A stretch of 44,005 bases of DNA from an uncultured bacterium (GCA_903829945.1 CAIKRV010000040.1:1-44005), one strand, 5' to 3'; positions 32,890 to 41,755 are shown, counted from the stretch's first letter. Notes: generated by a model from the letters alone, not told the origin. A program made the numbers and translations.

Positions 32890-34708
32890 TTTGCAAATAT
32901 TGCATTTAAATGCGCAAAGCAATTGGAATGATCATTTTATTAATGAATTACCTTTTAGAAATGAATTAGGCACCCGAGTGCTTGGTGAGGATGCCCCAAT
33001 CGTGGTTTCCAAGTTTCTTTTTAAGAATATACCTAATCTTAATGCAACGGATGCCGGATTGATGCTGAGTTTCCAAAACCAAAGTCCGATTGGTAAGCAT
33101 TATGATTTTATACAAACTTGGAAAGGCGTTAAAATTTTTGGTACTGAAATAAAAATAAATATATCCAATACCGGGAAGGTGATGAGTTGTTTCGAAAAAA
33201 CGATGGCTTGCAATGATTGGAATTTAGGTCAGGTAATAGCCATAAATCAAGATAAAATAAATACATTATTAAAAGAAGAAGGTAAAAAAGCATCTACACT
33301 GGAAAATGTCATATTTATAAAAGGAGAAGGCCAGCCTATCCAAGCCATTAAAGTAGAATATGCATCTTTAGCAAGTAGTGGAGGTACGGGATGTATTATT
33401 ATAGATCATGATTATAATTTCCTGTACAGACAGGATTACACCATGCATTATTCCAGCTTGAGCGCTAAAGACAGTTTGGTCAAAGCAATGGTATTTTTGC
33501 CTGACCCGCTGACTACGGCCAATAGAACCTACGGTGCACCGTATATGGATTATAATGATTCTGCCGTTCCGGCCTTAGATTCGCAACGCAAGGAAGTAAA
33601 TGTAGTAGTAACCTATGATATCAGTCCCGGCGGGAAGGATTCCTTTTATTTATTAAGCAAGCATATGCAATTGGTAGAATGGGATGTGCCTTATACAGGG
33701 GTTACTTGGTCCAACGTGCCCATGTTTGACTATAACAGACATCAATACGGATTTGAGGATATTAATTCCTTTTATCACATCAATACGCACCAGCAACATT
33801 TACATAATTTAGGATTTGACAGTTTGGCAAATTATGTATTAAAGGTAGATGCCCATTGTTCCAGTGCGGGTGATAATTCATCCTTTGTGCCGGGTGCTAC
33901 CCATGCTGATGATAAATTGATGTTTGGAACCGGTGGTGTGGATGATGCAGAAGATGCGGATGTAATTATCCATGAATATTCACATTGTATTCGGAATAGT
34001 GCTTGTCCCAATACTTTTTCCGGAGAAGAACGAATGGCCTCTGAAGAAGGTTTTTGCGATTATTTTGCTTGTTCCTATTCAAAAATGCTCAGCTTAAATC
34101 AATGGAAATGGTGTTTTAATTGGGATGGTCATAATGAATTTTGGCCGGGACGAACTTGTGCGGGATCAAAAATGTATCCTAAAGATTTAGACGGAGAAAT
34201 ACATGATGATGGAGAAATAATGTCATCCGCCCTTATGGAAATAGCTGATGATATCAGTAGAGATACTGCGGATAAAATAATGCTTGCAGCGATGTATTCC
34301 CTTGCTAATAATTTACGCATGCCGCAAGTAGCAAGCTTATATTTAGCAGCAGATAGTGCGTTATACCATGGTGTCCATACAAAAAATATCAGATGCCATT
34401 TCACGGCACATGGATTAGATTCTTTTAAGGGGCTTTGCAAAACGGGTATCGCATCCATCGCAAAAGCAAATAAAGTAAAAATCAATAAAAGTTATTTTAC
34501 GGACCGCGGTATATTAAATATTAATTTTGAAGATGCACAAAGCGGGAGCTTACATTTATATGCCATCGACGGGAAATTATTACTTCGCTCAGATTTTCAA
34601 AATAAAGTTAACCTAACCTATGAAGTTAATGAACTTGCACCGGGCATTTATATTGTACAAATCATTACGAAAGATGGAATGAGTAATGAAAAATTATATA
34701 AGCGTTAG
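32855..34708 (+). CDS. Secreted zinc metalloprotease (M36-like, FTP domain) with T9SS sorting domain
   Basis: An exported protease of about 617 residues. ATG 32855 gives the signal peptide MKRITLLFLFLSLQILHLNAQ; the longer reading from 32756 lies inside the upstream gene. The N-terminal part (about 60-180) resembles an FTP/PepSY propeptide that inhibits the enzyme until secretion (HYDFIQTWKGVKIFGTEIKINI). The catalytic motif is HEYSH (H373, H377) with E397/E398 in SEEGFCDYF as the third ligand, the pattern of gluzincin proteases near M36. The last 80 residues (ILNINFEDAQSGSLHLYAIDGKLLL to YIVQIITKDG) form a T9SS sorting domain. Substrate unknown. Its stop overlaps that of the convergent kinase gene. 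Confidence 0.82.
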   Translation: MKRITLLFLFLSLQILHLNAQSNWNDHFINELPFRNELGTRVLGEDAPIVVSKFLFKNIPNLNATDAGLMLSFQNQSPIGKHYDFIQTWKGVKIFGTEIKINISNTGKVMSCFEKTMACNDWNLGQVIAINQDKINTLLKEEGKKASTLENVIFIKGEGQPIQAIKVEYASLASSGGTGCIIIDHDYNFLYRQDYTMHYSSLSAKDSLVKAMVFLPDPLTTANRTYGAPYMDYNDSAVPALDSQRKEVNVVVTYDISPGGKDSFYLLSKHMQLVEWDVPYTGVTWSNVPMFDYNRHQYGFEDINSFYHINTHQQHLHNLGFDSLANYVLKVDAHCSSAGDNSSFVPGATHADDKLMFGTGGVDDAEDADVIIHEYSHCIRNSACPNTFSGEERMASEEGFCDYFACSYSKMLSLNQWKWCFNWDGHNEFWPGRTCAGSKMYPKDLDGEIHDDGEIMSSALMEIADDISRDTADKIMLAAMYSLANNLRMPQVASLYLAADSALYHGVHTKNIRCHFTAHGLDSFKGLCKTGIASIAKANKVKINKSYFTDRGILNINFEDAQSGSLHLYAIDGKLLLRSDFQNKVNLTYEVNELAPGIYIVQIITKDGMSNEKLYKR

Positions 34709-37389
34709 GCGGCAATAACTTGATTACTGACTACCTTATTAGGAAGGAAAACTTTAAATATAGAGCCTTTACCTAATTTAGAGTTGAGTTGAATGGTTCC
34801 TTTTAAATTATCCAGGATTTCCTTAACCACATATAAGCCTAAACCATCACCCGGAGCTGCATTGGAGGCACGGAAAAACATATCAAATACTTTACTGTGG
34901 TATATATTATCTATTCCAATCCCATTATCCTCAATAGTAAATTCTAAACCTTCCCGAGACGCATTTACTTTTAAAATAATATACTTTTGAGGTTTATTTT
35001 TATCGGCATATTTAATGGCATTGGATAACAAATTTTCCAATATTATTTTTAATCGATCCTTATCATTATAAAAGCTATCCTGAAGATTAAAATCATAACT
35101 AATATCAATATCACCAGAAAAATGTTTCATGGAATGAATTGTATTTTTAAATAAATTCTCAAGCTCTATCGGTTGATTATTAATTTGAGAATGGACATTC
35201 CTGGCAATGCTGGTCATATTTTTAAGAGTAGCATCCAATTTATTAATGGTCGTATTTATCATATCAAAATACTCCAGTAATTGTGTGTTTTCCGTTTCAA
35301 ATCTGGATACTTCCAATAAACCGAGAATAGAAGTTAGCGGCGCACGCAATTCATGAGAGGCACTATAAATAAAACGATCCATTTCCGAATTCTTTTTCTT
35401 TAATGCCTCATTAGATTCTGATAAATTAGCATTAGACTTACTTAATTCCTCGGCATAACGAATTAATTTATTTTCATTTTCTATTGATTCAGTTATATCT
35501 CTAATACTTATACATATACCAACAATATTTCCATCAGTTATCACGGGATTAAAGATACATTCCAAAGACAAATAAGTGTTTTTAGTAGATTGCATGGAAC
35601 GTTTTACACTTACGGTTTCTCCGTTTAAGCAGCGATGTAATTTTTGAAAAAATTCATCCTTAAACATTGGATTAATAACGTCTAATATTTTATCTCCATC
35701 ACAAATGACACCAAAATCCATAAGGTTCCATAAATCTTCAATAAGTTTATTTTTAATTAAAACCCTACCTTCTTTATCCATCAAACAATATCCCTGACCG
35801 CTATTATCTAAGGTAGTTCGTAAATTAGCTTCGCTTTTCTTTAGATTTAATTGGTAATTTTTTCTATCCGTAATATCAGTAACTAAAATACATGCACCTG
35901 TAATTTGTCCTTCTTCAATTTTTACGGGATAATAAATTATTTCAGTCCACATGGATTCACCGACGGGCGTAATAAACTCCCTTTCCACAACGATGTGTTC
36001 TCCATTTAAAACTTTGGAAAGATTTTGCAAATAATATAATTTTAACTCGTCTATTACAAAGTTTTCCAAAGGAACATTTCTGACCAAATGATTGTGATGG
36101 CCTAGATACCATAAATCTTCAAATCGGGTATTAAATAAAATAATTTTGCCATTATTATCCACAAAACAACATCCGGAGGTAGAACTTTGTAAAACTGAAT
36201 TTAAGTTAGCGCGTTCCGCTTCTAACATGTGAATATTTTTCACATTTTCAGTAACATCCTTTAAAGTATGACAAACGCCAATAACAATATTATCGGAATT
36301 AATAATTGGATTATATCCGATTTCAAACCAAATATCTTTGCCGTCTAATGTTTTCCAATGCGTATCGTAGGAAATTTCTTTCCCTTGACTAGCATATAGC
36401 AGGCTTGCTGTTAATGCCTCCTTCCTGATGCCTTCAAATGCATTTACAAAAACATCTCCTTCCAATATTGGATTTTCAATAATTTTAGACCATATCTGCT
36501 CAATGACTTTATTTTTAGTCACTACATGTCCATCCAAATCCAATAAGCAATAACCTTGGGAAGAGTGATCCATCATGGAGCGGATGCGAGCTTCATCATC
36601 CTTATAATTCAGTTCAGCATAAAATCGCTCAGAGACATCTACACTTGCCAATAAACAATAATGTTTATCATCTTTAAATATAATTGAACTTCTTAAATCA
36701 GCATAAAAATATGTTCCATTGGAGCGACGATGTTTTCTTACAAAACTTCTATCCGAGCCTTCAAGAATTATAGTATAATTTTCTTGCAAAGTTTCACTGT
36801 CTGCATCTGCATCCAACTCATGAATATTAAGATGTAATATACTTTTATTATTAAAACAATATTGTTTCTCTGCGGCATGATTCATTGAGATAATCAAATG
36901 GGCATCTAAATCCACAATAAGGAGCGGAATAGGATTATTTTCAAATAAAATTTTATTCCAGGAGGTAGTTTCACGAACTTTTTTAGCACGCTTTAAAGCA
37001 AGGATACAGTAACGCATACTAGCTGCTAAATGATGCTTATCAAAATTATTTTTTACCAGATAATCCTGTGCACCGCTTTCCAATGCCTCTTCTATTAAAT
37101 TTTGATTAACCTTAGAAACATGCAACAATATGGCAGAATCCGGGCAAAGTCGCTTTAAATGATGAAGCATACGCAAAGCATCCATACCCTCCTGATCAAA
37201 ATCTAGTATAATTACATCAAAATGTTTAAAAGTAACTATAGACTCATAATCTTCCCTACTGGAAAGAATGGTAATTTCAGAAACAAAATTTAAAGTTTTG
37301 AGTTGCTCTTGCAAGTAAGAACAACTCTCTAGATCATGATTTAGGATTAGTGTGGAAACAATTTGGTTGATACCAATGGGCAATTTCAC
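34705..37389 (-). CDS. Multi-PAS sensor histidine kinase with N-terminal receiver domain
   Basis: An 894-residue cytosolic signalling protein without membrane spans. Residues 1-130 are a receiver domain (phospho-acceptor D63 in VIILDFD, Lys in YLVKNN). About four PAS domains follow, the last three strikingly alike: SSQGYCLLDLDGHVVTKNKVIEQIW, SGQGYCLMDKEGRVLIKNKLIEDLW and STSGCCFVDNNGKIILF each open one. A coiled-coil (ELSKSNANLSESNEALKKK) leads to the HisKA box SASHELRAPLTS (H679), then the ATPase with NLLSNAIKYAD (N box), EDNGIGID (G1) and GDGLGLYVVKEI (G2). No partner regulator is adjacent. The receiver fused at the N-terminus suggests input from another kinase. Signal unknown. Confidence 0.9.
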   Translation of the reverse strand: MKLPIGINQIVSTLILNHDLESCSYLQEQLKTLNFVSEITILSSREDYESIVTFKHFDVIILDFDQEGMDALRMLHHLKRLCPDSAILLHVSKVNQNLIEEALESGAQDYLVKNNFDKHHLAASMRYCILALKRAKKVRETTSWNKILFENNPIPLLIVDLDAHLIISMNHAAEKQYCFNNKSILHLNIHELDADADSETLQENYTIILEGSDRSFVRKHRRSNGTYFYADLRSSIIFKDDKHYCLLASVDVSERFYAELNYKDDEARIRSMMDHSSQGYCLLDLDGHVVTKNKVIEQIWSKIIENPILEGDVFVNAFEGIRKEALTASLLYASQGKEISYDTHWKTLDGKDIWFEIGYNPIINSDNIVIGVCHTLKDVTENVKNIHMLEAERANLNSVLQSSTSGCCFVDNNGKIILFNTRFEDLWYLGHHNHLVRNVPLENFVIDELKLYYLQNLSKVLNGEHIVVEREFITPVGESMWTEIIYYPVKIEEGQITGACILVTDITDRKNYQLNLKKSEANLRTTLDNSGQGYCLMDKEGRVLIKNKLIEDLWNLMDFGVICDGDKILDVINPMFKDEFFQKLHRCLNGETVSVKRSMQSTKNTYLSLECIFNPVITDGNIVGICISIRDITESIENENKLIRYAEELSKSNANLSESNEALKKKNSEMDRFIYSASHELRAPLTSILGLLEVSRFETENTQLLEYFDMINTTINKLDATLKNMTSIARNVHSQINNQPIELENLFKNTIHSMKHFSGDIDISYDFNLQDSFYNDKDRLKIILENLLSNAIKYADKNKPQKYIILKVNASREGLEFTIEDNGIGIDNIYHSKVFDMFFRASNAAPGDGLGLYVVKEILDNLKGTIQLNSKLGKGSIFKVFLPNKVVSNQVIAA

Positions 37390-37483
37390 AAGATGGTTAG
37401 TTTAAGCTTCAAACAAAGTTTCACCTAATTATCTTGATATATAGCTATCAAAAGTCAGTACTACGCGTGATTTATATCAGTTT

Positions 37484-37726
37484 TCAAACCTGGTTTTTAT
37501 TCCTGAATAAATTAATAATTGCAATGAGGCACCAGAAAATATTAACAAGCATAAATGAATAAGCCGATAAATAATATGCATTTACCAAAAGCAATAATGA
37601 ACTGAATAGATTAATGAGTTGAAATAATTTGGAATTACTTTTAAGGTATGAGAAACTCAAAAGCAAATAAGCACTCAATAAACCGAGAGCACCAATCCAA
37701 CCTAAAATTATACAAATGTTTCCCAT
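37484..37726 (-). CDS. Small three-span membrane protein, CBU_0592-like
   Basis: An 80-residue hydrophobic protein with three spans (about 4-26, 34-54, 57-75) and short polar ends (RNKNQV). The pattern ILGWIGALGLLSAYLLLSFSYL, QLINLFSSLLLLVNAYY and LVNIFWCLIAIINLFRN matches the CBU_0592-type family of small bacterial membrane proteins of unknown function. It starts 15 bases after the S24 repressor stop on the same strand and is probably co-transcribed with it. Whether it belongs to the prophage-like element or to the host chromosome is unclear. Confidence 0.55.
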   Translation of the reverse strand: MGNICIILGWIGALGLLSAYLLLSFSYLKSNSKLFQLINLFSSLLLLVNAYYLSAYSFMLVNIFWCLIAIINLFRNKNQV

Positions 37727-37741
37727 GATAAATAACTTCTT

Positions 37742-38452
37742 TTATTCTGCCGGCGCATACACAATTTCACCCACCTTAAACATACATAATACGTCTGCCA
37801 GTTGTACATTGTATTCTTCAGGCGTTAAGGAATTATCAGCTTTTAAGGTAATCACCATATTTGTATTGCGAATAATACGTTTAATGGTAAACATATTTTG
37901 TTTGATGCTAACGGCATGCACCCCTGTTGCATATTCCCATCTTCCGTTGGGTACCTCACGAACAATAACAATAGTACCCGGTTTATAAGTAGGGTACATA
38001 CTTTCCCCTTCTATTTCCATGGCGTAGGCATTTTCATAGGAATGTCCGAAAACTTTTAAAACCGGATATTTCTTTAAAGTAGCCACTTGCGACAAGTCTT
38101 GGTAAATATTATCGGTAAAGCTTGCAGCAGCCTTAGCGTCAATCATTGGCAACTCTATAATTTCCATATCAGAGAGGCGACCCACCATCTTAGCGCCGGA
38201 CTCTTCTGCTAAAATATCCCTATCATCTAAAAACATAGGACCTTCATCGCGCATAAGCCAATCATTGCTAACTTTAGTTTTCATTAGTATATTATCGAGC
38301 ACATCAAAACCGGGCTTACTGGTACCCTTCGTTATTTTTGCAATGGCTGCAGGAGATACACCAATTAATACGGCAAATTTTCTATCACTGATATTTAGAT
38401 GTTTTCGCAAGGCTTCAATGCGCTCACCAATGGTACTTTTTCCGTTCATCAT
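37742..38452 (-). CDS. XRE-S24 phage-type repressor
   Basis: A 236-residue cI/LexA-like transcriptional repressor. The N-terminal helix-turn-helix is visible in STIGERIEALRKHLNISDRKFAVLIGVSPAAIAKITKG (about 6-43). The C-terminal half is an S24 self-cleaving peptidase: S151 in EIEGESMYPTYKPG and K191 in FTIKRI form the Ser-Lys dyad. The linker contains AKAAASF as a possible cleavage region. It diverges from the 38559 gene across a 106-base interval with an inverted repeat, the usual lysogeny-switch layout. It probably controls the element downstream and may be inactivated by RecA-dependent self-cleavage. It is not the host LexA, since the HTH is the XRE class. Confidence 0.88.
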   Translation of the reverse strand: MMNGKSTIGERIEALRKHLNISDRKFAVLIGVSPAAIAKITKGTSKPGFDVLDNILMKTKVSNDWLMRDEGPMFLDDRDILAEESGAKMVGRLSDMEIIELPMIDAKAAASFTDNIYQDLSQVATLKKYPVLKVFGHSYENAYAMEIEGESMYPTYKPGTIVIVREVPNGRWEYATGVHAVSIKQNMFTIKRIIRNTNMVITLKADNSLTPEEYNVQLADVLCMFKVGEIVYAPAE

Positions 38453-38497
38453 TTTATTTAATTGGGGTAAAGCAATTTAAATATTTTTTAGCTTATT

Positions 38498-38515
38498 TGA
38501 AAACTTTTGTTTTCA
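38498..38515. promoter_or_regulatory. Operator candidate for the XRE-S24 repressor
   Basis: TGAAAACTTTTGTTTTCA is a perfect 7-bp dyad around TTTT in the gap between the divergent repressor and element genes. Location and symmetry fit a repressor site; the sequence is AT-rich, so chance is possible. Confidence 0.45.
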
Positions 38516-38558
38516 TTTTTTAGTTAATCTCTTTACAAATCAACATTACAAAGTTACA

Positions 38559-38810
38559 ATGAAATCTATAATTTACAAAAATATCTCGAAAAAAGACATT
38601 TATCTAATTAATAGGTGCAAACCAGAGTTTGCAAAAAATGCTCTACAAGAACAACTTAATCAATTTGCTAAGGATATTATTAGCAATATATTCAGTACTC
38701 ATCATAAGGTATCCTGTGATACGATACGTGATTATCACCTACATAAAATTTTAAACATTAGTAATCAATATATAAACATAAGTCAATCCCATGATGAAGC
38801 GAAACATTAA
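38559..38810 (+). CDS. Small hypothetical protein of the prophage-like element
   Basis: An 83-residue protein that I do not recognise. It is Lys/Ile/Asn-rich and mostly helical (EFAKNALQEQLNQFAKDIISNIF), with no signal peptide or membrane span. It is the first rightward gene after the repressor and overlaps the next gene by 20 bases. It could be an early regulator, antirepressor or small terminase, but no motif decides. Confidence 0.5.
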   Translation: MKSIIYKNISKKDIYLINRCKPEFAKNALQEQLNQFAKDIISNIFSTHHKVSCDTIRDYHLHKILNISNQYINISQSHDEAKH

Positions 38811-39186
38811 ACACTTTAATACTAATGGTGTGATCGAAATATCACATTCATTCATCCCCTATAAAATTCATTTACGAAAATATATAGAACACATTTTTGG
38901 CAAAGCAAACGATAATGTTCTTCCCAACTTGGAACAAGAAATTATCAGAAATTATAAAGCTCATTTTCCTTGCAACAATAAACATGTATTGAACGGGGCT
39001 TTAATTTACTGGACACCCTCCTATTTTATTTTTGGTATTTATGATGCGAATGGCATAAAGATATCCGAAGGAAGAATTCCAAGATTTCAAATCATGTCGT
39101 TCTTGAAAAAAGAATGTGAATCTCTGAAAACAAATAAAACATGCTTCACTGCATTTCCAATTTCCCGTTATGAAAAGACATTATAA
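38791..39186 (+). CDS. Hypothetical protein of the prophage-like element
   Basis: A 131-residue unknown protein. It has two possible starts, ATG 38791 or 38794. Visible stretches are HLRKYIEHIFGKAND, LEQEIIRNYKAHFPC and ALIYWTPSYFIFGIYDANGIKISEG, a short alpha/beta-like fold. It overlaps its neighbours on both sides (20 bases left, 17 bases right), showing a tight operon. No function is evident. Confidence 0.55.
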   Translation: MMKRNIKHFNTNGVIEISHSFIPYKIHLRKYIEHIFGKANDNVLPNLEQEIIRNYKAHFPCNNKHVLNGALIYWTPSYFIFGIYDANGIKISEGRIPRFQIMSFLKKECESLKTNKTCFTAFPISRYEKTL

Positions 39187-39697
39187 ACTTAATTTACGGA
39201 AAAACATTCCGAATCAAAACCACTTAACTTTAAGTGAACAAATATATTCCTTGCATCAGGAAATATATGATTGGGCATTTAAATTTTGTCATACGGCACA
39301 AGATGCCCGGGATATATGCCATGATGTTTTAATAAAAGCAATCACCAAACAACATGAATATAAAAGAGACACTAATCTTAGTGCCTGGCTAAGGACTTTA
39401 TGCAGAAATCATTTTATTGATTTACAAAGGCAGAAAGAGCGTAGAAGAACCATTAAGTTATCGGATTACACCCCTGCTGAACCTTCAAAACTACATACTA
39501 TTGATAAGGACTTAATTCGTCAGTGTATTTATCAATTACCTATCAAGGAAAGAAATATTTTAACCTTATACTTATATGGCTATACACCAAAAGAAATCAG
39601 TCAGGAATTAAATATGAAATATGGATTAACGCGACAATACCTCATGACCGGAAAAAACAAATTGTATTTTAAGCTTCAAGAACTCAAGAACCTTTAA
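39170..39697 (+). CDS. ECF-like sigma factor of the prophage-like element
   Basis: A 175-residue sigma-70-family protein. Region 2 spans about 25-95: IYDWAFKFCHTAQDARDICHDVLIKAI (the core-binding DARDICHDVL form) and LSAWLRTLCRNHFIDLQRQKERR. Region 4 spans about 113-170: IYQLPIKERNILTLYLYGYTPKEISQELNMKYGLTRQYL, an HTH that binds -35 DNA. No anti-sigma gene is adjacent. It starts within the previous gene and lies 54 bases before the terminase gene, so it probably directs transcription of the element's structural genes. Confidence 0.85.
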   Translation: MKRHYKLNLRKNIPNQNHLTLSEQIYSLHQEIYDWAFKFCHTAQDARDICHDVLIKAITKQHEYKRDTNLSAWLRTLCRNHFIDLQRQKERRRTIKLSDYTPAEPSKLHTIDKDLIRQCIYQLPIKERNILTLYLYGYTPKEISQELNMKYGLTRQYLMTGKNKLYFKLQELKNL

Positions 39698-39734
39698 TGT
39701 TCTACATCCGAACTACACTCAACGTTATATTTTA

Positions 39735-39746
39735 CTAATTAATTAG
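39735..39746. promoter_or_regulatory. 12-base palindrome before the terminase gene
   Basis: CTAATTAATTAG is a perfect palindrome ending 5 bases before the terminase ATG. It is AT-only apart from its ends and could be a regulator site or chance. Confidence 0.25.
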
Positions 39747-39751
39747 ACATC

Positions 39752-41071
39752 ATGTTAGCTTATCCAACCATTAAACAACATATATGCTTAAAGCTCCTTG
39801 ATTTGCCGGACGTAAAATACGTGGTCTATGGAGGAGCAGCGGGTGGCGGTAAATCATGGTTAGGGTGTCAATGGATATTGTTTAATTGTATTTACTACCC
39901 GCGTAGCCGCTGGTTTATTGGAAGAGCTGAATTAAAAAAATTAAGGTTTACCAGTTTAAAAACATTTTTTAAAGTAGCCGACAGCTTCGGCTATGTCAGC
40001 GGTGTAGATTATCATTATAATTCCACTTTAAATACCATCCATTTTCCGGATACACAAGCAGAAATTATTCTGATGGATTTAGCCTTTAAGCCTTCCGATC
40101 CTGAATACTCTTCGTTTGGCTCCTTGGAGTTTACAGGAGGATTTATTGATGAAGCCGGAGAGATAGATTTTAATGCCTTTGATACCTTAAAATCAAGAAT
40201 TGGGCGACAAGAAAACAAAGAACAAAACATTCCGCCACGCATTCTCATGACCTGTAATCCGATAAAAAATTGGTTATATCAACATTTTTACCAACCCTAT
40301 AAAAAAGGAAAATTAATGCCGGATTCTGTTTTTATCCCTTCCTTACCTTCGGATAATCCGCATTTATCCAAAACTTATAGAGAGCAATTAAACAGTATCA
40401 GCAATCCCATTAAAAAAGCCAGATTAATGCTGGGCGATTGGGAATACGATGATAGTTCCAATGAATTGTTTAATTATCAATCTCTATTAAATTTATTTAC
40501 CAATGCATTTGTCCTAAACGGTAAATCATACATAAGTATTGATGCAGCCAGAATGGGCTCCGACAAAGCAGTATTAATCCGTTGGAGCGGATTTAGGGTA
40601 CTTGAAATATTTGAATTTGAAACCTGTATGCTTACTGAAATAGTAGCCAAGGTGAATGACTGGTCCTTGCAATATGCCATACCTCGATCACAAATTATTT
40701 GTGATGAGGACGGCGTTGGCGGAGGCGTCGTGGACATGCTGCAATGTATAGGATTTCAAAACAATAAGAAATTAGAAAAAATAAGAGGAAAGGAAGAAAA
40801 TTATGCCAACCTCAAGGCCCAATGTTATTATCGATTTGCCAGGAGGGTAAACAATAATGAAGTATTTATTGTACCTAAAATGTACCAAGAAGAAATTATT
40901 AAACAATTGGACTTCACCCGAAGGCGTCATCCTGATGGCGACGGGAAACTAAATATTATCAGTAAGGAAGAAATTAAAAGACAATTAGGACATTCTCCGG
41001 ATTATGCGGATGCCTTAATTATGAGAGAATACTTTGAACTCAACACTAAAATTATACACCTCGGAATTTAG
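39752..41071 (+). CDS. Phage terminase large subunit
   Basis: The DNA-packaging motor and nuclease, 439 residues and apparently complete. The ATPase part has Walker A GGAAGGGKSW (K34) and Walker B GGFIDEAGE (D133, E134), followed by the coupling motif ILMTCNP. The RNase H-like nuclease has D264 in ISIDAARMGSDK, D318 in ICDEDGVGGG, and D417/D420 in HSPDYADALIM, so all acidic residues of the active site are kept. In tailed phages it cuts concatemeric DNA and pumps it into the capsid. No typical small subunit gene precedes it. It is followed directly by tail-type genes and not by portal and capsid genes. Confidence 0.93.
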   Translation: MLAYPTIKQHICLKLLDLPDVKYVVYGGAAGGGKSWLGCQWILFNCIYYPRSRWFIGRAELKKLRFTSLKTFFKVADSFGYVSGVDYHYNSTLNTIHFPDTQAEIILMDLAFKPSDPEYSSFGSLEFTGGFIDEAGEIDFNAFDTLKSRIGRQENKEQNIPPRILMTCNPIKNWLYQHFYQPYKKGKLMPDSVFIPSLPSDNPHLSKTYREQLNSISNPIKKARLMLGDWEYDDSSNELFNYQSLLNLFTNAFVLNGKSYISIDAARMGSDKAVLIRWSGFRVLEIFEFETCMLTEIVAKVNDWSLQYAIPRSQIICDEDGVGGGVVDMLQCIGFQNNKKLEKIRGKEENYANLKAQCYYRFARRVNNNEVFIVPKMYQEEIIKQLDFTRRRHPDGDGKLNIISKEEIKRQLGHSPDYADALIMREYFELNTKIIHLGI

Positions 41072-41092
41072 CAATCAAACTCAACACACGAT

Positions 41093-41755
41093 ATGGAAAA
41101 ATTAATACTAGCCAATCAAGAATTTAACATTTACACCCATTGGCATGAGATGCCATTAAAAAATTATATCTCCTATAATTTACTCATAGAAAATAGACCG
41201 GAGCCAAATAAACTATCCACTAAAGCCATACGCTGGCAAGAGCAATTATTTTATTGCATTACAGATGTTCCACGAAGCTTAGCCAAAGAAATAGAGATAG
41301 GAATCATTGCAAAAAGCATTGCCCTGTTTTTAAAATTAACAGCTGTTAAGCCCGTGCTCGAAGAAAAAATGGCCTACTTCGAATTTAAGGGGACGCAATA
41401 TTATTGTCCATTTGGACGTAAACAAGCAGATGGCAACTATATCCCCATGGCCAAAATGACCGTCGAGGAAATGTGTGATATTATGCGACTATTGGAACTA
41501 AATGAAGGCAATAAAATTGCATCCATGAATAAAATTCCGCTGATTCTAGCCACTTTATTTAGGCCGCTGGGAGAAGAATACGATGAAGAAAAGGCAGCCG
41601 AACGAGCAGAAGAATTTTTACAATTGCCTGCCACCATTGCTATGGGAGCCTATTTTTTTTTAATTACACGTACCACTTCATTCAAAGGCATTACAGAATT
41701 ATCTGGGAGCACAGCGGTAGTACCGGTTCGGAAGAAAAAAAATATGATGAAATAA
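41093..41755 (+). CDS. Tail assembly chaperone-like protein (G-type)
   Basis: A 220-residue protein. It is helical, with MTVEEMCDIMRLLELNEGNKIASMNKIPLILATLFRP and YDEEKAAERAEEFLQLPATIAMGAYFFLIT, features that recall phage tail assembly chaperones, whose C-terminal part ends in a decoding slip. The gene ends in cgg-aag-aaa-aaa-aat-atg-atg-aaa-taa, with eight A at 41735-41742. The ORF at 41755 lies in the -1 frame and is open back through this tract. The last base of the stop is the A of the next ATG, so translational coupling is the alternative to frameshifting. Identification as chaperone rests on position, composition and the overlap. Confidence 0.62.
   Translation: MEKLILANQEFNIYTHWHEMPLKNYISYNLLIENRPEPNKLSTKAIRWQEQLFYCITDVPRSLAKEIEIGIIAKSIALFLKLTAVKPVLEEKMAYFEFKGTQYYCPFGRKQADGNYIPMAKMTVEEMCDIMRLLELNEGNKIASMNKIPLILATLFRPLGEEYDEEKAAERAEEFLQLPATIAMGAYFFLITRTTSFKGITELSGSTAVVPVRKKKNMMK

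Noticed and set aside
37742-38452. Host LexA (SOS master repressor)
   Set aside because: The N-terminal HTH is of the XRE/cI class and the gene diverges from phage-type genes.
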